Shown: piece after piece, positions 36,709 to 46,748 of the stretch
Layout: each line of letters opens with the position of its first letter
Position numbering within the stretch: position 1 is the first letter of the stretch
Assembly: GCF_002573715.1 (NCBI RefSeq)
Contig: NZ_PDHM01000004.1
Span: 141,537 to 205,536, forward strand
DNA from: Paenibacillus sp. EZ-K15
Lineage (GTDB): Bacteria > Bacillota > Bacilli > Paenibacillales > Paenibacillaceae
Direction of reading: 5' to 3'
Length of the DNA stretch: 64,000 nt
Program-made: the position numbers and the translations under genes
Notes under the pieces: model-generated
Databases searched by the model: none
Told to the model about the DNA's origin: nothing
Seen by the model: the letters and a program-made list of their open reading frames with translations, nothing else

Positions 36709-37605
36709 ATGCGTCATGTCCGTTTCACTCTTCAGCGCAAGAGGGCGCTGATGGGCATGCTGTTTACGCTGCCGTGGCTGATCGGATTCATTTTCCTCTT
36801 TGCTGTCCCGCTGGCCCAATCTTTTCAATTCAGCCTGCATGAGCTCAAGCTGGGGGAAAGCGGCCTGGAGCTTGAATATCTGGGTTGGGACAACTACAAG
36901 CACGCCTTCTATGTCCATGCGACGTTCAACCGAATACTGACCGAGTCGGTCATCGGAATGGCTGTGAACGTACCGCTTATCATCTTTTTCAGCCTGTTTA
37001 TCGCCACCGTGCTGAACCAGAGGTTCAGGGGCCGCTCGCTCGCGCGCATGATTTTCTTCCTGCCGGTTATCGTGTCCACCGGCGTCATCTCCAGCCTGGG
37101 CTGGGCTGATTACATGTCACAGGCGATCGGGCAGACGCTCGCAGAGGGCGGCTTCAGCAGTCTCGGCAGCTTCGAGCTGAAAGGCATCTTGTACGATATG
37201 GGCATGAACCGGGGGCTCGTCAATTATTTGGCGGACGCAGTCGATCGAATCTATGACATCATCAGCTCGTCCGGCGTGCAAATTCTCATTTTTTTGGCAG
37301 GACTACAGTCGATCCCCCCGTCTCTCTATGAGGCATCGCGAATCGAGGGCGCCACAGGGTACGAGAATTTCTGGAAAATTACATTTCCGATGATGGCGCC
37401 GCTCATCCTGACCAACGTGATCTATACGATCATCGACTCGTTCCTGAACAGCCGGATGGCCAGCCTGCTGAAAGAAACGTCGTTCAAGCTGTTTGATTTC
37501 GGCTTGAGCGCTGCAATGTCCTGGATTTATTTCGGCGTCATCGTGCTGCTGCTTGGTTTGTTCACGGCCGTCATTTCACGCAGGGCGTTTTATTACGATT
37601 CATAG
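36709..37605 (+). CDS. Sugar ABC transporter permease (MalF/LplB type), second pair
   Basis: A 298-residue protein with about six transmembrane segments (GMLFTLPWLIGFIFLFAVPL at the start) and the EAA loop YEASRIEGATGYENFWKITF. It begins one base after the preceding stop, with GGAGGGAAG in the end of that gene as ribosome binding site. It pairs with the permease at 37712. The gap between them holds an 8-bp inverted repeat (37606-37613 with 37640-37647), probably an intercistronic mRNA stem. Confidence 0.92.
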   Translation: MRHVRFTLQRKRALMGMLFTLPWLIGFIFLFAVPLAQSFQFSLHELKLGESGLELEYLGWDNYKHAFYVHATFNRILTESVIGMAVNVPLIIFFSLFIATVLNQRFRGRSLARMIFFLPVIVSTGVISSLGWADYMSQAIGQTLAEGGFSSLGSFELKGILYDMGMNRGLVNYLADAVDRIYDIISSSGVQILIFLAGLQSIPPSLYEASRIEGATGYENFWKITFPMMAPLILTNVIYTIIDSFLNSRMASLLKETSFKLFDFGLSAAMSWIYFGVIVLLLGLFTAVISRRAFYYDS

Positions 37606-37711
37606 CGCTGGCTGCCGAATCGGAGCTGCTGTGAGCTTTAGCCAGCGTGGAAGCTTGAACGGTGCTTGAAGGGAGCTTGCGCAGCTACACTATATTTGGA
37701 GGAGGGGCATC

Positions 37712-38632
37712 ATGCTTGTAACAGCCGCCGGCAAAATCAAGGCTTGGTCATGGGCATTGTTCCGCACAGTCCTCGTGATGGGCATCGGCTATGTCATCCT
37801 GTATCCGATCCTGTTGAAAATTTCACTTGCCCTTCGGGGAAAAGAAGACATTTACGATCAAACGATCATTTGGTTTCCGAAGCATGCCACCCTCGACAAT
37901 CTGGCGTTCGTGCTAGACAAAATGAATTACATGGATGCGCTGCTCAATACGATCGGCATCTCGGCCATGGCTGCCGTCCTGCAGACGGCTTCCTGCGCCC
38001 TGGCGGGTTACGGCTTCGCGCGCTTGAAGTATCCTGGGCAAGGCCTCCTATTTATGCTCGTTGTCTTCACGATCATCGTCCCGCCGCAGACGATTATGAT
38101 TCCGACGTACATGCATTTTCGGTATTTCGATCCGTTGGGGCTTGTAGAGCTGTTTACCGACAGACCGGGTGTCAGCCTGCTTGATACCCATTGGCCGTTT
38201 GTCTTGTCGTCCATTACGGCGACGGGGCTAAAAAACGGGCTTTACATTTATATTTTCAAGCAATTTTTCCGCTCGCTTCCCGGAGAACTAGAGGAGGCCG
38301 CTCTCGTGGACGGCGCAGGTATATTCAAAACTTTCTATCGGGTTATGCTGCCGAACGCGATGCCGGCGATCATCACCGTCGTGTTGTTCTCATTCGTCTG
38401 GCAGTATAACGATTCATTCTACGTTTCGATGTATTTGACGGATACAAAGGTGCTGTCGATGCAGCTTGCGTCTTTGCCCGGTTTGCTGGCTGCGAGCTCG
38501 CCCGAATATATGTTGACCTCTATTCGGTTGAATGCGGGCACCGTACTGGTGATCATTCCGTTGATGATCTTCTACTTGTTCTTGCAGAAGCATTTCGTCG
38601 AAGGAGTCGAACGCTCGGGCATCGTCGGCTGA
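37712..38632 (+). CDS. Carbohydrate ABC transporter permease (MalG type), second pair
   Basis: A 306-residue protein, six hydrophobic segments, EAA loop LEEAALVDGAGIFKTFYRVM, C-terminal FLQKHFVEGVERSGIVG. GGAGGAGGGG lies four bases before the ATG. It is the second half of a permease pair whose solute-binding protein is not adjacent; the giant fusion at 27298 or the lipoprotein at 25826 could serve it. It is the last G+C-rich gene before a sharp drop in G+C in the next gene. Confidence 0.92.
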   Translation: MLVTAAGKIKAWSWALFRTVLVMGIGYVILYPILLKISLALRGKEDIYDQTIIWFPKHATLDNLAFVLDKMNYMDALLNTIGISAMAAVLQTASCALAGYGFARLKYPGQGLLFMLVVFTIIVPPQTIMIPTYMHFRYFDPLGLVELFTDRPGVSLLDTHWPFVLSSITATGLKNGLYIYIFKQFFRSLPGELEEAALVDGAGIFKTFYRVMLPNAMPAIITVVLFSFVWQYNDSFYVSMYLTDTKVLSMQLASLPGLLAASSPEYMLTSIRLNAGTVLVIIPLMIFYLFLQKHFVEGVERSGIVG

Positions 38633-38708
38633 TCGAATGTCATGATGGATACACCCACCGTATTCCGGCTCTGAATGTCGGGTCCAGTATTTATAGGGAG
38701 GTAATCTG

Positions 38709-40388
38709 ATGTTTACGAAAAAAAATGGATTTATACTCACGATCATTGCCGTCATGCTGTTTACCCTTACTCCAAGTGCACTGGCCCAAGAAGAAACTGA
38801 AACACCAAGGAATCTAGCGGCTGAATCAAGCTATCAGTACTCAGCGGCTCCGAATGAAAGTTACCCTGACTCCGGAAACGAGTTGACCGATGGGGTATAC
38901 GAGCCTTTGGAATATGTGAACCCCGGCTGGCAGGGACATCTTCGCGGTATCACAAGAGAAGTGGTGTTCGATTTGCAGGATTTCAAATCCATTAACGCCA
39001 TCAAAGCGCATTTTATGCAGGACAGCAATGCGGGAATATTTTATCCCGTAACGGTTTCGATGTACGTCTCCGATGATGGCCAAAACTGGGGGACGCTGGC
39101 ACATCGGAATACACAAATTCCATTGTGGCAGCCGGGACCGGCAACCGAACAGTTTTATGTATGGGACGCACCCGCGGACGGATTGCCGCATCCGAACAAG
39201 AACGCTTCATCGGCATATGCGCGTTTTGTAAAAATTACGTTTACGACGCAAACGTGGACATTCCTCGATGAAATTGAAATTTGGGGCACGGACGGCAAAG
39301 CGAAGCATGCGGTTCGGATCAAGCCTGAAGAGCCGGCTTATTTGGAACCAGGCAAAGATACGAACGGCATCCGCGATCTTGTGTTGCTGTACAATGGCTG
39401 GTATCCAAACGGAGAAGGCATTTGGACGAAAGATAAAATTATCCCGTACATTAGTTATGTCGACCAGCAAGGTGAACCGACCGATTGGTTTTATGATGGC
39501 GTTCTTTACCTTGGTTTGCTGACCCCAGGCGGGGAACGAAACTTTGGCAGCACGGCTTTGTTTGAAGATTGGCAGTGGTACTTGGACACCACGTTTGGCG
39601 CGGACGGCGACATGAAGCATTTGAACGATGCGACTGCAGAAGTCGGTCAAAAACTCGGCGATCCGAAGCACCGTACGAAAGTCGTGCTGATGATTCCTAA
39701 CCCGGACACCGCTACGACGGATTTTGGCGACGTTGACGGCGACGGCATTTCGGAGAACTTCAATCCCGACCAGGTAGGCGCGGAAGCGGCTCTCCATAAC
39801 AGACAAAAAGCAGTAAGCTGGTATATGGATCAAGTTAAACAAAGATGGTCAGCGGCGGGCTACTCCAATCTCGAATTGTCTGGCATGTACTGGCTCGCCG
39901 AAAGCGCGTGGCTCGGTGAACAATTTGATGAACCGTTGATCCGGTACACGAGCGATCTAGTCCATAGCAGTCACAAGCAGAAGTTTTTCTGGATTCCGCA
40001 TTTTTACGCAAACGGCAGCTTCGCTAAGGAACAGCTTGGCTTTGACGCCGTGGCTCTGCAGCCGAATCATTTCTTCAACGAAACAGAAGCGACGCGTCTC
40101 GAGGATGCGGCCGGGCTTGCCCGCCAGTATGGGATCGGCGTTGAATTTGAAACGGATGAACGGATGAACACCGATCAGGAGATGCGCAAGCGATTCATCG
40201 AATATTTGAATGGCGGCGTCGATTACGGATATATGACCCGTGCCTTCAAAGCTTATTATCAAGGCAATACTTCCCTTCTGGACAGCTCAAGAAGCAGCGA
40301 TCCGACCGTGCGTTCGAATTATGACTTTATGTATCAATTCGTAAAGGGTACTTATGTGAAGCAAACGGTGCCCGATCCGGCGGAATGA
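38709..40388 (+). CDS. DUF4855-like secreted protein, candidate glycoside-active enzyme
   Basis: A 559-residue secreted protein. A signal peptide (residues ~1-26) leads to a discoidin-like module (~35-200: SYPDSGNELTDGVYEP; ITREVVFDLQDFKSINAIKA; WTFLDEIEIWGTDG). A DUF4855-like domain follows (~215-550). Within it, GMYWLAE carries Glu398 and GVEFETDE carries Glu479 and Glu481. The positions of Glu398 and Glu479 are kept in the paralogue at 46914, which makes them catalytic candidates. GGGAGGT lies six bases before the ATG. G+C is clearly lower than in the transporter genes on either side, suggesting separate acquisition. A terminator follows at 40526. Confidence 0.8.
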   Translation: MFTKKNGFILTIIAVMLFTLTPSALAQEETETPRNLAAESSYQYSAAPNESYPDSGNELTDGVYEPLEYVNPGWQGHLRGITREVVFDLQDFKSINAIKAHFMQDSNAGIFYPVTVSMYVSDDGQNWGTLAHRNTQIPLWQPGPATEQFYVWDAPADGLPHPNKNASSAYARFVKITFTTQTWTFLDEIEIWGTDGKAKHAVRIKPEEPAYLEPGKDTNGIRDLVLLYNGWYPNGEGIWTKDKIIPYISYVDQQGEPTDWFYDGVLYLGLLTPGGERNFGSTALFEDWQWYLDTTFGADGDMKHLNDATAEVGQKLGDPKHRTKVVLMIPNPDTATTDFGDVDGDGISENFNPDQVGAEAALHNRQKAVSWYMDQVKQRWSAAGYSNLELSGMYWLAESAWLGEQFDEPLIRYTSDLVHSSHKQKFFWIPHFYANGSFAKEQLGFDAVALQPNHFFNETEATRLEDAAGLARQYGIGVEFETDERMNTDQEMRKRFIEYLNGGVDYGYMTRAFKAYYQGNTSLLDSSRSSDPTVRSNYDFMYQFVKGTYVKQTVPDPAE

Positions 40389-40525
40389 GCGTTGATTTCA
40401 TACGATACGTTATCAATTTGCTCATCCCACTCTCATATCACGCTTAGCCTGATCAAATCGCTAGTTTAAGCTTTGTCGCTCTCATCTTGATTACCACGGA
40501 GTAACTTACTCTTGTTGCCACGGAC

Positions 40526-40588
40526 AAAACACCTTCAAGATTGTTTCCATATCTGATGATATGGTTGCATTTACTTGAAGGTGTTTTT
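40526..40588 (+). terminator. Terminator after the first DUF4855-like gene
   Basis: AAAACACCTTCAAG (40526-40539) pairs with CTTGAAGGTGTTTT (40574-40587), with a second inner stem CCATATC/GATATGG, and runs into T residues. Confidence 0.88.
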
Positions 40589-40692
40589 ATTTGTCTCATT
40601 CCCTGGGGCCAGTCCCACCGCATATTCCTGCACTTAATTGCAGATCGTGGACGTATGCCGCAGGCGAATCCGGAGAAATAGAACTTGACGGA

Positions 40693-40708
40693 CAAATGAG
40701 AACTAGGC
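40693..40708 (+). repeat. Short leader motif, copy C (upstream of the sensor gene)
   Basis: The sequence CAAATGAGAACTAGGC lies about 20 bases before the ribosome binding site of the AraC-type gene. Its core AATGAGAACTAGGC also occurs at 25620 and 43109 within the larger repeats, and CGAATCCGG precedes it in all three places. Only this short part is shared; the rest of the leader is different. Confidence 0.55.
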
Positions 40709-40728
40709 AAACAGAAAAGGGGTGCATT

Positions 40729-43018
40729 ATGATAGGACATATTAGTCATAAGAGAACTGCCATTGACGAAGGGGGACTGAGGGATATTATGTTCAGATCG
40801 ACATCCTGGCGCATATTTGTGATAAGCGGCATCTTTTTTGCAATCACCATCATACCGCTCTCGTTGTTTCTGGCCAACCGATTTTCTCATTACGCTTATT
40901 CCCAGATGGGGACGTTTAATCAGGACCGTATCAACGAAATGGCAGAGCGGGTCGAGTACATCCTGGCTAAGTTGAAATGGTACGGTCTGACCATGTACGA
41001 AGATCGTACCGTGCAAAACTGGATGTATGCTTCCCCCGACGATCTGCTGCAGAATGCCAGCGCGATGGGGGTGTTGACTAAATATTTATCTAATGAGCCT
41101 TATATTGAAACCGCTTACTTATTTAGCTTTCGTAAACGTGAGGTGATCGACTCCAAAGTTGGGTTGATTCCGTTCGAGGAATTTGCCGATCAGCCGATGC
41201 TGCAGCGAATTGAGCGTACTCCCGGGGCCTTCCTGCGTTATTTTGACCACCAGATAGGAAATAAATCGTATTTGGCTCTTCAGCTACCCTCGACTCCTGT
41301 GCAGAAAAACCGCGATGGGTATCTTGTTGTCCTGTTCGACAAGAAGGAGCTCCAGAAGCATTTGATCTCAAGCGATGGAAGAGCGGATACGCTGCTTTCT
41401 ATCGTGGATGATCGGGGAAGATTAATTCTGGGGGAACAGGATGAGCGGCTCGAGGAGACCATCGATAACATCCAACCGGGGCTGAAGGAAGGTTCATTCG
41501 AGTTGAACAGAGCGGGAGGGGCAGCGTTCGTCAACTATGCCCGAATGGAATCGTCGGAGTGGACCATTATATCTGTTACTGAAATGAAGCAATTTCGCGA
41601 AAAGGCAGGGGCGTTCAAAACCGTCATCATCGCCTGCTCGCTGCTGCTGCTCATCGCGCTGCTTCTGGTCGCCTATTGGAATTCGCGCCGTTTCGTCGGG
41701 CCATTCCGCCGGCTGGCGGATCAACTGCAGCGGAAGCTGGGCGTGAAGGGGGAGAACGATTACGGCGTCATCGAGCAGGGCGTCGTTATGCTTCGCGATC
41801 ATTATCCGCTGATCAAGACCGAATATTTACGGCAATGGCTGCTGCAGGGCAGGCTGACTGACGGCGCCAGAGCGGCGATTGTCCGCGAGTCGTGCCTGCT
41901 TGACTATGAGTGGCTTCGATTGGCTGTTATCAAGATCGACTCCTATTATGAGATATCCGAGCGGTATGATTTCGTCTCTCGCAAGCTGCTCAAGTATGCA
42001 ATCGGCAATATCGCAGAGGAGCTGCTGGGCACACCTGAACGGCCGATCGAGGTGGTCGATTTTGGGACCGACCATCTGGTCGTGCTGGTTGGCACGGTTA
42101 GCTCCCTCCCTGATCCCGAGTTGACTAAAGAGCTGAAGGAGCTTAGTCGTCAAGTCACCCGTCACGTAAAGCTGGACGTGACGATCGCCGAAAGCTCAGC
42201 GCGGCGCGTGCATGATGATTTACGCAAAGTATACGACGATATGAACGAGCTGACATTATTCAAGTTTGTCAGTGGTGATGACAAAATCTACGTTGAACAA
42301 GACTTTGAGCGGTATGCCGATTTACAAGCGCCGATCGACTCCGCCGTGCATGAAAGATTGATCCAGACGATTCGCAGCGGCAAAGAGGAGAAGGTGCTGG
42401 CCATGCTGGAGGAGGTGTTCACGCGCCTGCAGACGATGAAGTATACCGAGGTGCCAGTTCCAACTGAAGCTGCTTCTGTTTGCGATCGTCAAGTCGTTCA
42501 GCAAAATGATGTCTATTCAGAGTGTTGAAGGGATTGAGCGCCACTTGAGGCAGTTCGCCACGCTTACCGAGGTCCGCGAATGGCTGAAGGAAGAGACTGG
42601 GCGGATTATCCGGCAGCTTAGCGACCAAAAGGGATTCAATCGCAAGGAAAAGCTGATTGGGGAAATCATCGAGTATGTCCGCTATCATACTCATGACCCG
42701 TTGCTGTCGGTAGACGATATCGCTGACCATATCGCTTTGTCGGCCAAATACGTCCGGCAGCTGTTTCACGAACAATATGGCATGCCTCTATCGAATTTCA
42801 TCTTGAACGAGCGGCTCGGGAAGGTTAAGGAGCTGCTGGAGCAGACCAGCATGCAGATCACCGAGATTGCAGAGCAGTCCGGTTTTCAGACGAAAAGCCA
42901 CTTTTTCACCGCATTTAAAAAAGCGACCGGCATGACGCCAAGCCAATACCGCGACAGCAAGGCGAGCGAGCGGCTGGAGCGGACGACGCGGCAGATAGCC
43001 GGGAACTCTGCCAATTAG
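40729..43018 (+). pseudogene. Membrane-bound AraC-family regulator, interrupted by a one-base frameshift
   Basis: AAAAGGGG precedes the ATG at 40729. Two transmembrane helices (~27-47 and ~295-315) flank an extracellular sensor domain (dCache-like). A cytoplasmic part follows, then a C-terminal AraC helix-turn-helix pair (LLSVDDIADHIALSAKYVRQ; MQITEIAEQSGFQTKSHFFT). The frame breaks at about 42454: reading GTG CCA GTT ends at a stop at 42528. Removing one C gives GTG CAG TTC and a continuous frame QFQLKLLLFAIVKSFSKMM that joins the HTH part to 43018. The gene is either inactivated or the extra C is a sequencing error. It should control the adjacent permease/lipoprotein genes. Confidence 0.85.
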
Positions 43019-43030
43019 CAGTCGGGTGAG

Positions 43031-43290
43031 CGGCGATTGAGAACTCGCCAGACCAATAACAACCGGCGAACGCTCGTGATTTTCGCCACGCGAGAACCGA
43101 ATCCGGCTAATGAGAACTAGGCAAGCCGCAGCCGTGAATGCTACGATGGCTCCGTTCGAATCCAGCAAGCCCACAAGAAAGGAGGAACGCTTTTTGGAGC
43201 GACGGAAAAGGTTCGGGTGGCCGATTGTGCGTGAGCTGTCGCGGAACCGGTATTTGTACTTGCTGGCGCTGCCCGGCATTGCGTTTCTGG
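43031..43290 (+). repeat. Leader repeat, copy B, running into a permease gene
   Basis: It matches 25541-25790. It starts with GGCGATTGAGAACTCGCC, a hairpin (GGCGA/TCGCC) with loop TTGAGAAC. A second potential stem, CTA/TAG, has the near-identical loop ATGAGAAC at 43108-43121. The right part contains GGAGG and the TTG start of the LplB-like gene. The similarity continues about 90 bases into that gene. Confidence 0.8.
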
Positions 43291-44129
43291 TCGTATTTGC
43301 GTATATGCCCATGCTGGGGCATCTGCTCGCCTTCCAGAATTACCGGCTATCGGATGGAATATGGGGGAGCGAATGGGTCGGATTTAAAAACTTCGAGTTT
43401 TTCTTCAATGGGAAAGACTGGCTGCGGGTAACGCTGAATACCGTTTTCCTGAATGCGCTGTTTCTTCTATCCGGCCTCGGCAGCGCGGTCGTGCTGGCGA
43501 TCTTCCTGAACGAAATCCGAAACAGGCTGTTCAAGCGAATCACGCAATCGTTTATTTTTTTACCGTATTTTATTTCATGGCTTGTCGTCAGCATGATGGC
43601 GTTGACGCTATTCAGCACATCGGAGGGGCTGATTAACCGCGCGCTTGCCGCCCTTGGCTACGAAGGAGTGGACTGGTATTTGTCGCCGGGCGTATGGCCG
43701 TATATCTTAACCGTGATTAGTGCCTGGAAGATGGCCGGATATAACTCCATTATTTTTTTGGCCGTCATTACGGGCATCTCCGCGGAATATTACGAGAGCG
43801 CCCGAATTGAAGGCGCGAGCCGGATGCAGCAGATGCTCTACATAACGCTGCCGTTGATGCGGCCGACCGTGATGGTATTGGCGCTGCTTGGCATTGGCCG
43901 TATTTTCTACGGCGATTTTGGCATGATTTACGCGATCATCGGAGATAACGGCGTACTCTTTCCGACGACAGATGTCATCGATACGTATGCATTTCGTGCG
44001 CTACGGCAGCTGGGTAATTTCAGCATGTCGTCTGCCGTCATCGTGTACCAGTCCTGCATGGGGCTCGTCACGATTCTCATCTTCAATGCGATCGCGCGCA
44101 AGGTGGACGCGGATTCAAGACTATTCTAA
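43194..44129 (+). CDS. Sugar ABC transporter permease (LplB-like), third pair
   Basis: A 311-residue protein with six membrane segments. The TTG at 43194 has GGAGG eight bases upstream; the frame is open upstream to 43110 but without a ribosome binding site. The beginning RNRYLYLLALPGIAFLVVFA and the loop YESARIEGASRMQQMLYITL (EAA motif variant) are typical of LplB. The leader and 5' end are part of the duplicated sequence also found at 25541. It lies downstream of the AraC-type sensor gene, a standard arrangement in Paenibacillus. Confidence 0.92.
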   Translation: MERRKRFGWPIVRELSRNRYLYLLALPGIAFLVVFAYMPMLGHLLAFQNYRLSDGIWGSEWVGFKNFEFFFNGKDWLRVTLNTVFLNALFLLSGLGSAVVLAIFLNEIRNRLFKRITQSFIFLPYFISWLVVSMMALTLFSTSEGLINRALAALGYEGVDWYLSPGVWPYILTVISAWKMAGYNSIIFLAVITGISAEYYESARIEGASRMQQMLYITLPLMRPTVMVLALLGIGRIFYGDFGMIYAIIGDNGVLFPTTDVIDTYAFRALRQLGNFSMSSAVIVYQSCMGLVTILIFNAIARKVDADSRLF

Positions 44130-44201
44130 AAGGGTTCGGCGAAACGGGCAATGGCCCGGTCCATGCGGCCTTTTCGCCGGACAATGTAAGGTGTGATCGA
44201 C

Positions 44202-45068
44202 ATGAGAGAACGGTTGTTTCTTATTCTGATGTATGCGGTGCTGTGCGCGTTTGCGCTGTTTTGCTTCATTCCGTTCTGGATTGTGTTCATCAACTCGTTC
44301 GCTGATGAATCGCTTCTGCAGACGGCGGGGTACCAGTTGCTTCCGAGCAAATTCAGCCTCCATGCGTACAAATTTCTGCTCTCCGGCAAGCAGGTGTTTC
44401 TAAGCTACGGCATTACGATTATCGTGACGATCGCCGGCACGGCGCTGGGCGTCCTTTTGACAGCTGCCTATGCGTACACGCTGAGCCACCGGAGAGTGAA
44501 GTACCGCAACATTTTATCGTTTTTGACCTTCCTGACGATGCTGTTCGGTGCAGGGCTGGTCGGCTTCTACATGCTGATTGCCAACTGGCTGCACCTGAAA
44601 GACTCGGTGTGGGCGCTCATTTTGCCCTATCTGCTTAATCCGTTCTATGCCTTCATTCTTGTCTCCTACTATCGGACGCTGCCGTATGAACTGAATGAAG
44701 CTGCGACTGTGGACGGAGCCAATGATATCTTTATTTTCTTTCGGATCATCTGGCCGATTTCGCTGCCTGTAATCGCCACGGTGAGCCTGTTCTACGCGTT
44801 GCAATATTGGAACGACTGGTATTTGTCATTGCTGTTCATCGACAATTACAAAATGCTGCCGCTGCAGATGATGATACGCCAGCTTATGTCCAATTTGAAT
44901 GTTATGGCTTATGTGAGCGGGAGCCAAACGCAGTACAACGTCGTCGTGCCGACCTATGGGATGCAGCTGGCGATCGTCTGCGTTACCATTGGCCCGATCG
45001 TGTTCGTTTATCCCTTCATCCAGCGCTTCTTTATTAAAGGCTTGACGCTCGGATCGGTAAAAGGGTAG
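44202..45068 (+). CDS. Carbohydrate ABC transporter permease (LplC-like), third pair
   Basis: A 288-residue protein. The ATG at 44202 is nine bases from AAGGT; the in-frame GTG at 44193 directly touches that site. It has six membrane segments, an EAA loop NEAATVDGANDIFIFFRIIW, and the LplC-type end YPFIQRFFIKGLTLGSVKG. It works with the LplB-like protein upstream and the lipoprotein encoded downstream. After it, the 105-base gap has a weak hairpin (45091-45119) followed by four T, possibly an attenuator. Confidence 0.92.
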   Translation: MRERLFLILMYAVLCAFALFCFIPFWIVFINSFADESLLQTAGYQLLPSKFSLHAYKFLLSGKQVFLSYGITIIVTIAGTALGVLLTAAYAYTLSHRRVKYRNILSFLTFLTMLFGAGLVGFYMLIANWLHLKDSVWALILPYLLNPFYAFILVSYYRTLPYELNEAATVDGANDIFIFFRIIWPISLPVIATVSLFYALQYWNDWYLSLLFIDNYKMLPLQMMIRQLMSNLNVMAYVSGSQTQYNVVVPTYGMQLAIVCVTIGPIVFVYPFIQRFFIKGLTLGSVKG

Positions 45069-45173
45069 ATCGACAAGCGGGAAGCGTTTGACCGGTTCGA
45101 GCTTTCGAGCGCTGCCGGTTTTAGCCGGCCCATCCGCCTATATGCTCTATATTTGAAACAGGGGGAATGAACC

Positions 45174-46724
45174 ATGAAAAAACGATTGCCCATCGTGCTC
45201 GCGTTACTGATCGTGCTTTTCGCGATTACAGGTTGTTCGGGCAAGAACGAAGGGGAAGGGAAGACGCCCGAACCGTCGGGCCATACCGGAAATAGCGCCA
45301 GCAGTGAAACCAAACTTAAGGAAGTGACGTTGAAAATCATGATTCCCGGTGACCGGCCGCCGGATATGGATTTAGTCATCGCCGAAGCAGAGAAGCGAAT
45401 GAAGGATACGATCAATGTCAAGCTCGACGTCGTGTTCGTGCCCTGGTCCGATCTGGCGCAAAAGACACAGGTGACGCTTGCTTCCGGCGAAAACATCGAT
45501 CTCATCTTCGATGCGCCATGGCTGCACATCAACCAGATGATCGCAAACGGATTCTATGAACCGCTGGATGACCTGTTGGCCCAGTACGGCCAAACGGTGC
45601 TGGAGAAACGACCGAAGCAAATGTGGGACTACAACAAGTACGGCGGCAAAATTATGGCCGTACCGCTCGGCCTCAGCTACATGTCCGGCAATTCTTACAT
45701 GGTGCGCAAAGACATTCGCGAGAAGCTGGGCGTACCCCCAATCAAGACGTATGATGACCTGATCGAATTCGCTTACAAGGTGAAGGAGCAGGAAAAAGAC
45801 ATCATCCCGATGACCGCAGGCTCCTACACGTATTCATTCGTCGGCCATCATGCGCTGAACGATTACGAGACTCATGTCAGGCCGACCCACGCGCTCGGCA
45901 ACAGCTTGTTGCTCTACTATAAGAACAACGACGGGAAAGTATACAATTTGCTGGAGGATCGGGAGCCGATCGGAACGTGGCTGGCGAACACGCACAAATG
46001 GTTTAAAGACGGACTGATTTTCAAGGACATTTTGACGACGAAAGATTTTCACCAGCCGATCTCAGCAGGCAAAGTAGCCATCGTCACAAACGGCGCGTTC
46101 GGTATCGGCGATTCCCTCAAGAACACGATTAAGAACAATGTACCGGGCGGAGAGCTGGAAACGGTCACCTTCTTCAACCCGGAAAAAGGCGCGAATTTCA
46201 CCAATTTTAAGCAGTGGAATTTCCTGGCTGTTCCGAAGGTAAGCAAAAACAAGGAGCGGGCGATTATGTTCCTGAACTGGGCGAATGAGAAGGAAAACTA
46301 CGACCTGCTCTCTTACGGAATTGAAGGGAAGCATTGGGAAGCGGCAGGAGAGGACAAATTGAAAAGCCTGGATACATCCGGTTACTCTGCATTCGGATAT
46401 GTCTGGTTATGGAATCCGGTCGATGAGCGCACTGTTGTGGGTGGCGATCCGAAGAATGATGAATTGGATGCCGTGCTTCGCGATGCCGACATGTTCACCA
46501 CTGATATTTTGGCCGGCTTCGAATTCGACAGCACTCCGGTCCAGAACGAAGTCAGCCAGTACAATACGGTCGATGGACAATACTATAATGCGCTGTTCAA
46601 CGGGGTTATCGATCCGGAGGAGACATTGAAGAAATTCGAAGCGGAAGCCGGGCCTGCCCTCCAAAAAATTCAGCAGGAGCTGCAAAAGCAAATCGATGAG
46701 TTCCTGGCGGCAAAGGCGAAATAG
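45174..46724 (+). CDS. Extracellular solute-binding lipoprotein (LplA-like)
   Basis: A 516-residue protein. The signal ends in FAITGC with the lipidated Cys near residue 21. The binding domain shows VTLASGENIDLIFDAPWLHI, GGKIMAVPLGLSYMSGNSYM and FKQWNFLAVPKVSKNKERAI, as in LplA-type proteins. CAGGGGGAATGAACC precedes the ATG. It completes a permease-permease-lipoprotein set controlled by the nearby AraC-type sensor. The next gene encodes a secreted DUF4855-like protein that may produce its ligand (inference). Confidence 0.93.
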   Translation: MKKRLPIVLALLIVLFAITGCSGKNEGEGKTPEPSGHTGNSASSETKLKEVTLKIMIPGDRPPDMDLVIAEAEKRMKDTINVKLDVVFVPWSDLAQKTQVTLASGENIDLIFDAPWLHINQMIANGFYEPLDDLLAQYGQTVLEKRPKQMWDYNKYGGKIMAVPLGLSYMSGNSYMVRKDIREKLGVPPIKTYDDLIEFAYKVKEQEKDIIPMTAGSYTYSFVGHHALNDYETHVRPTHALGNSLLLYYKNNDGKVYNLLEDREPIGTWLANTHKWFKDGLIFKDILTTKDFHQPISAGKVAIVTNGAFGIGDSLKNTIKNNVPGGELETVTFFNPEKGANFTNFKQWNFLAVPKVSKNKERAIMFLNWANEKENYDLLSYGIEGKHWEAAGEDKLKSLDTSGYSAFGYVWLWNPVDERTVVGGDPKNDELDAVLRDADMFTTDILAGFEFDSTPVQNEVSQYNTVDGQYYNALFNGVIDPEETLKKFEAEAGPALQKIQQELQKQIDEFLAAKAK

Positions 46725-46748
46725 ATCAGAATCACGACGTGGTGAAGA

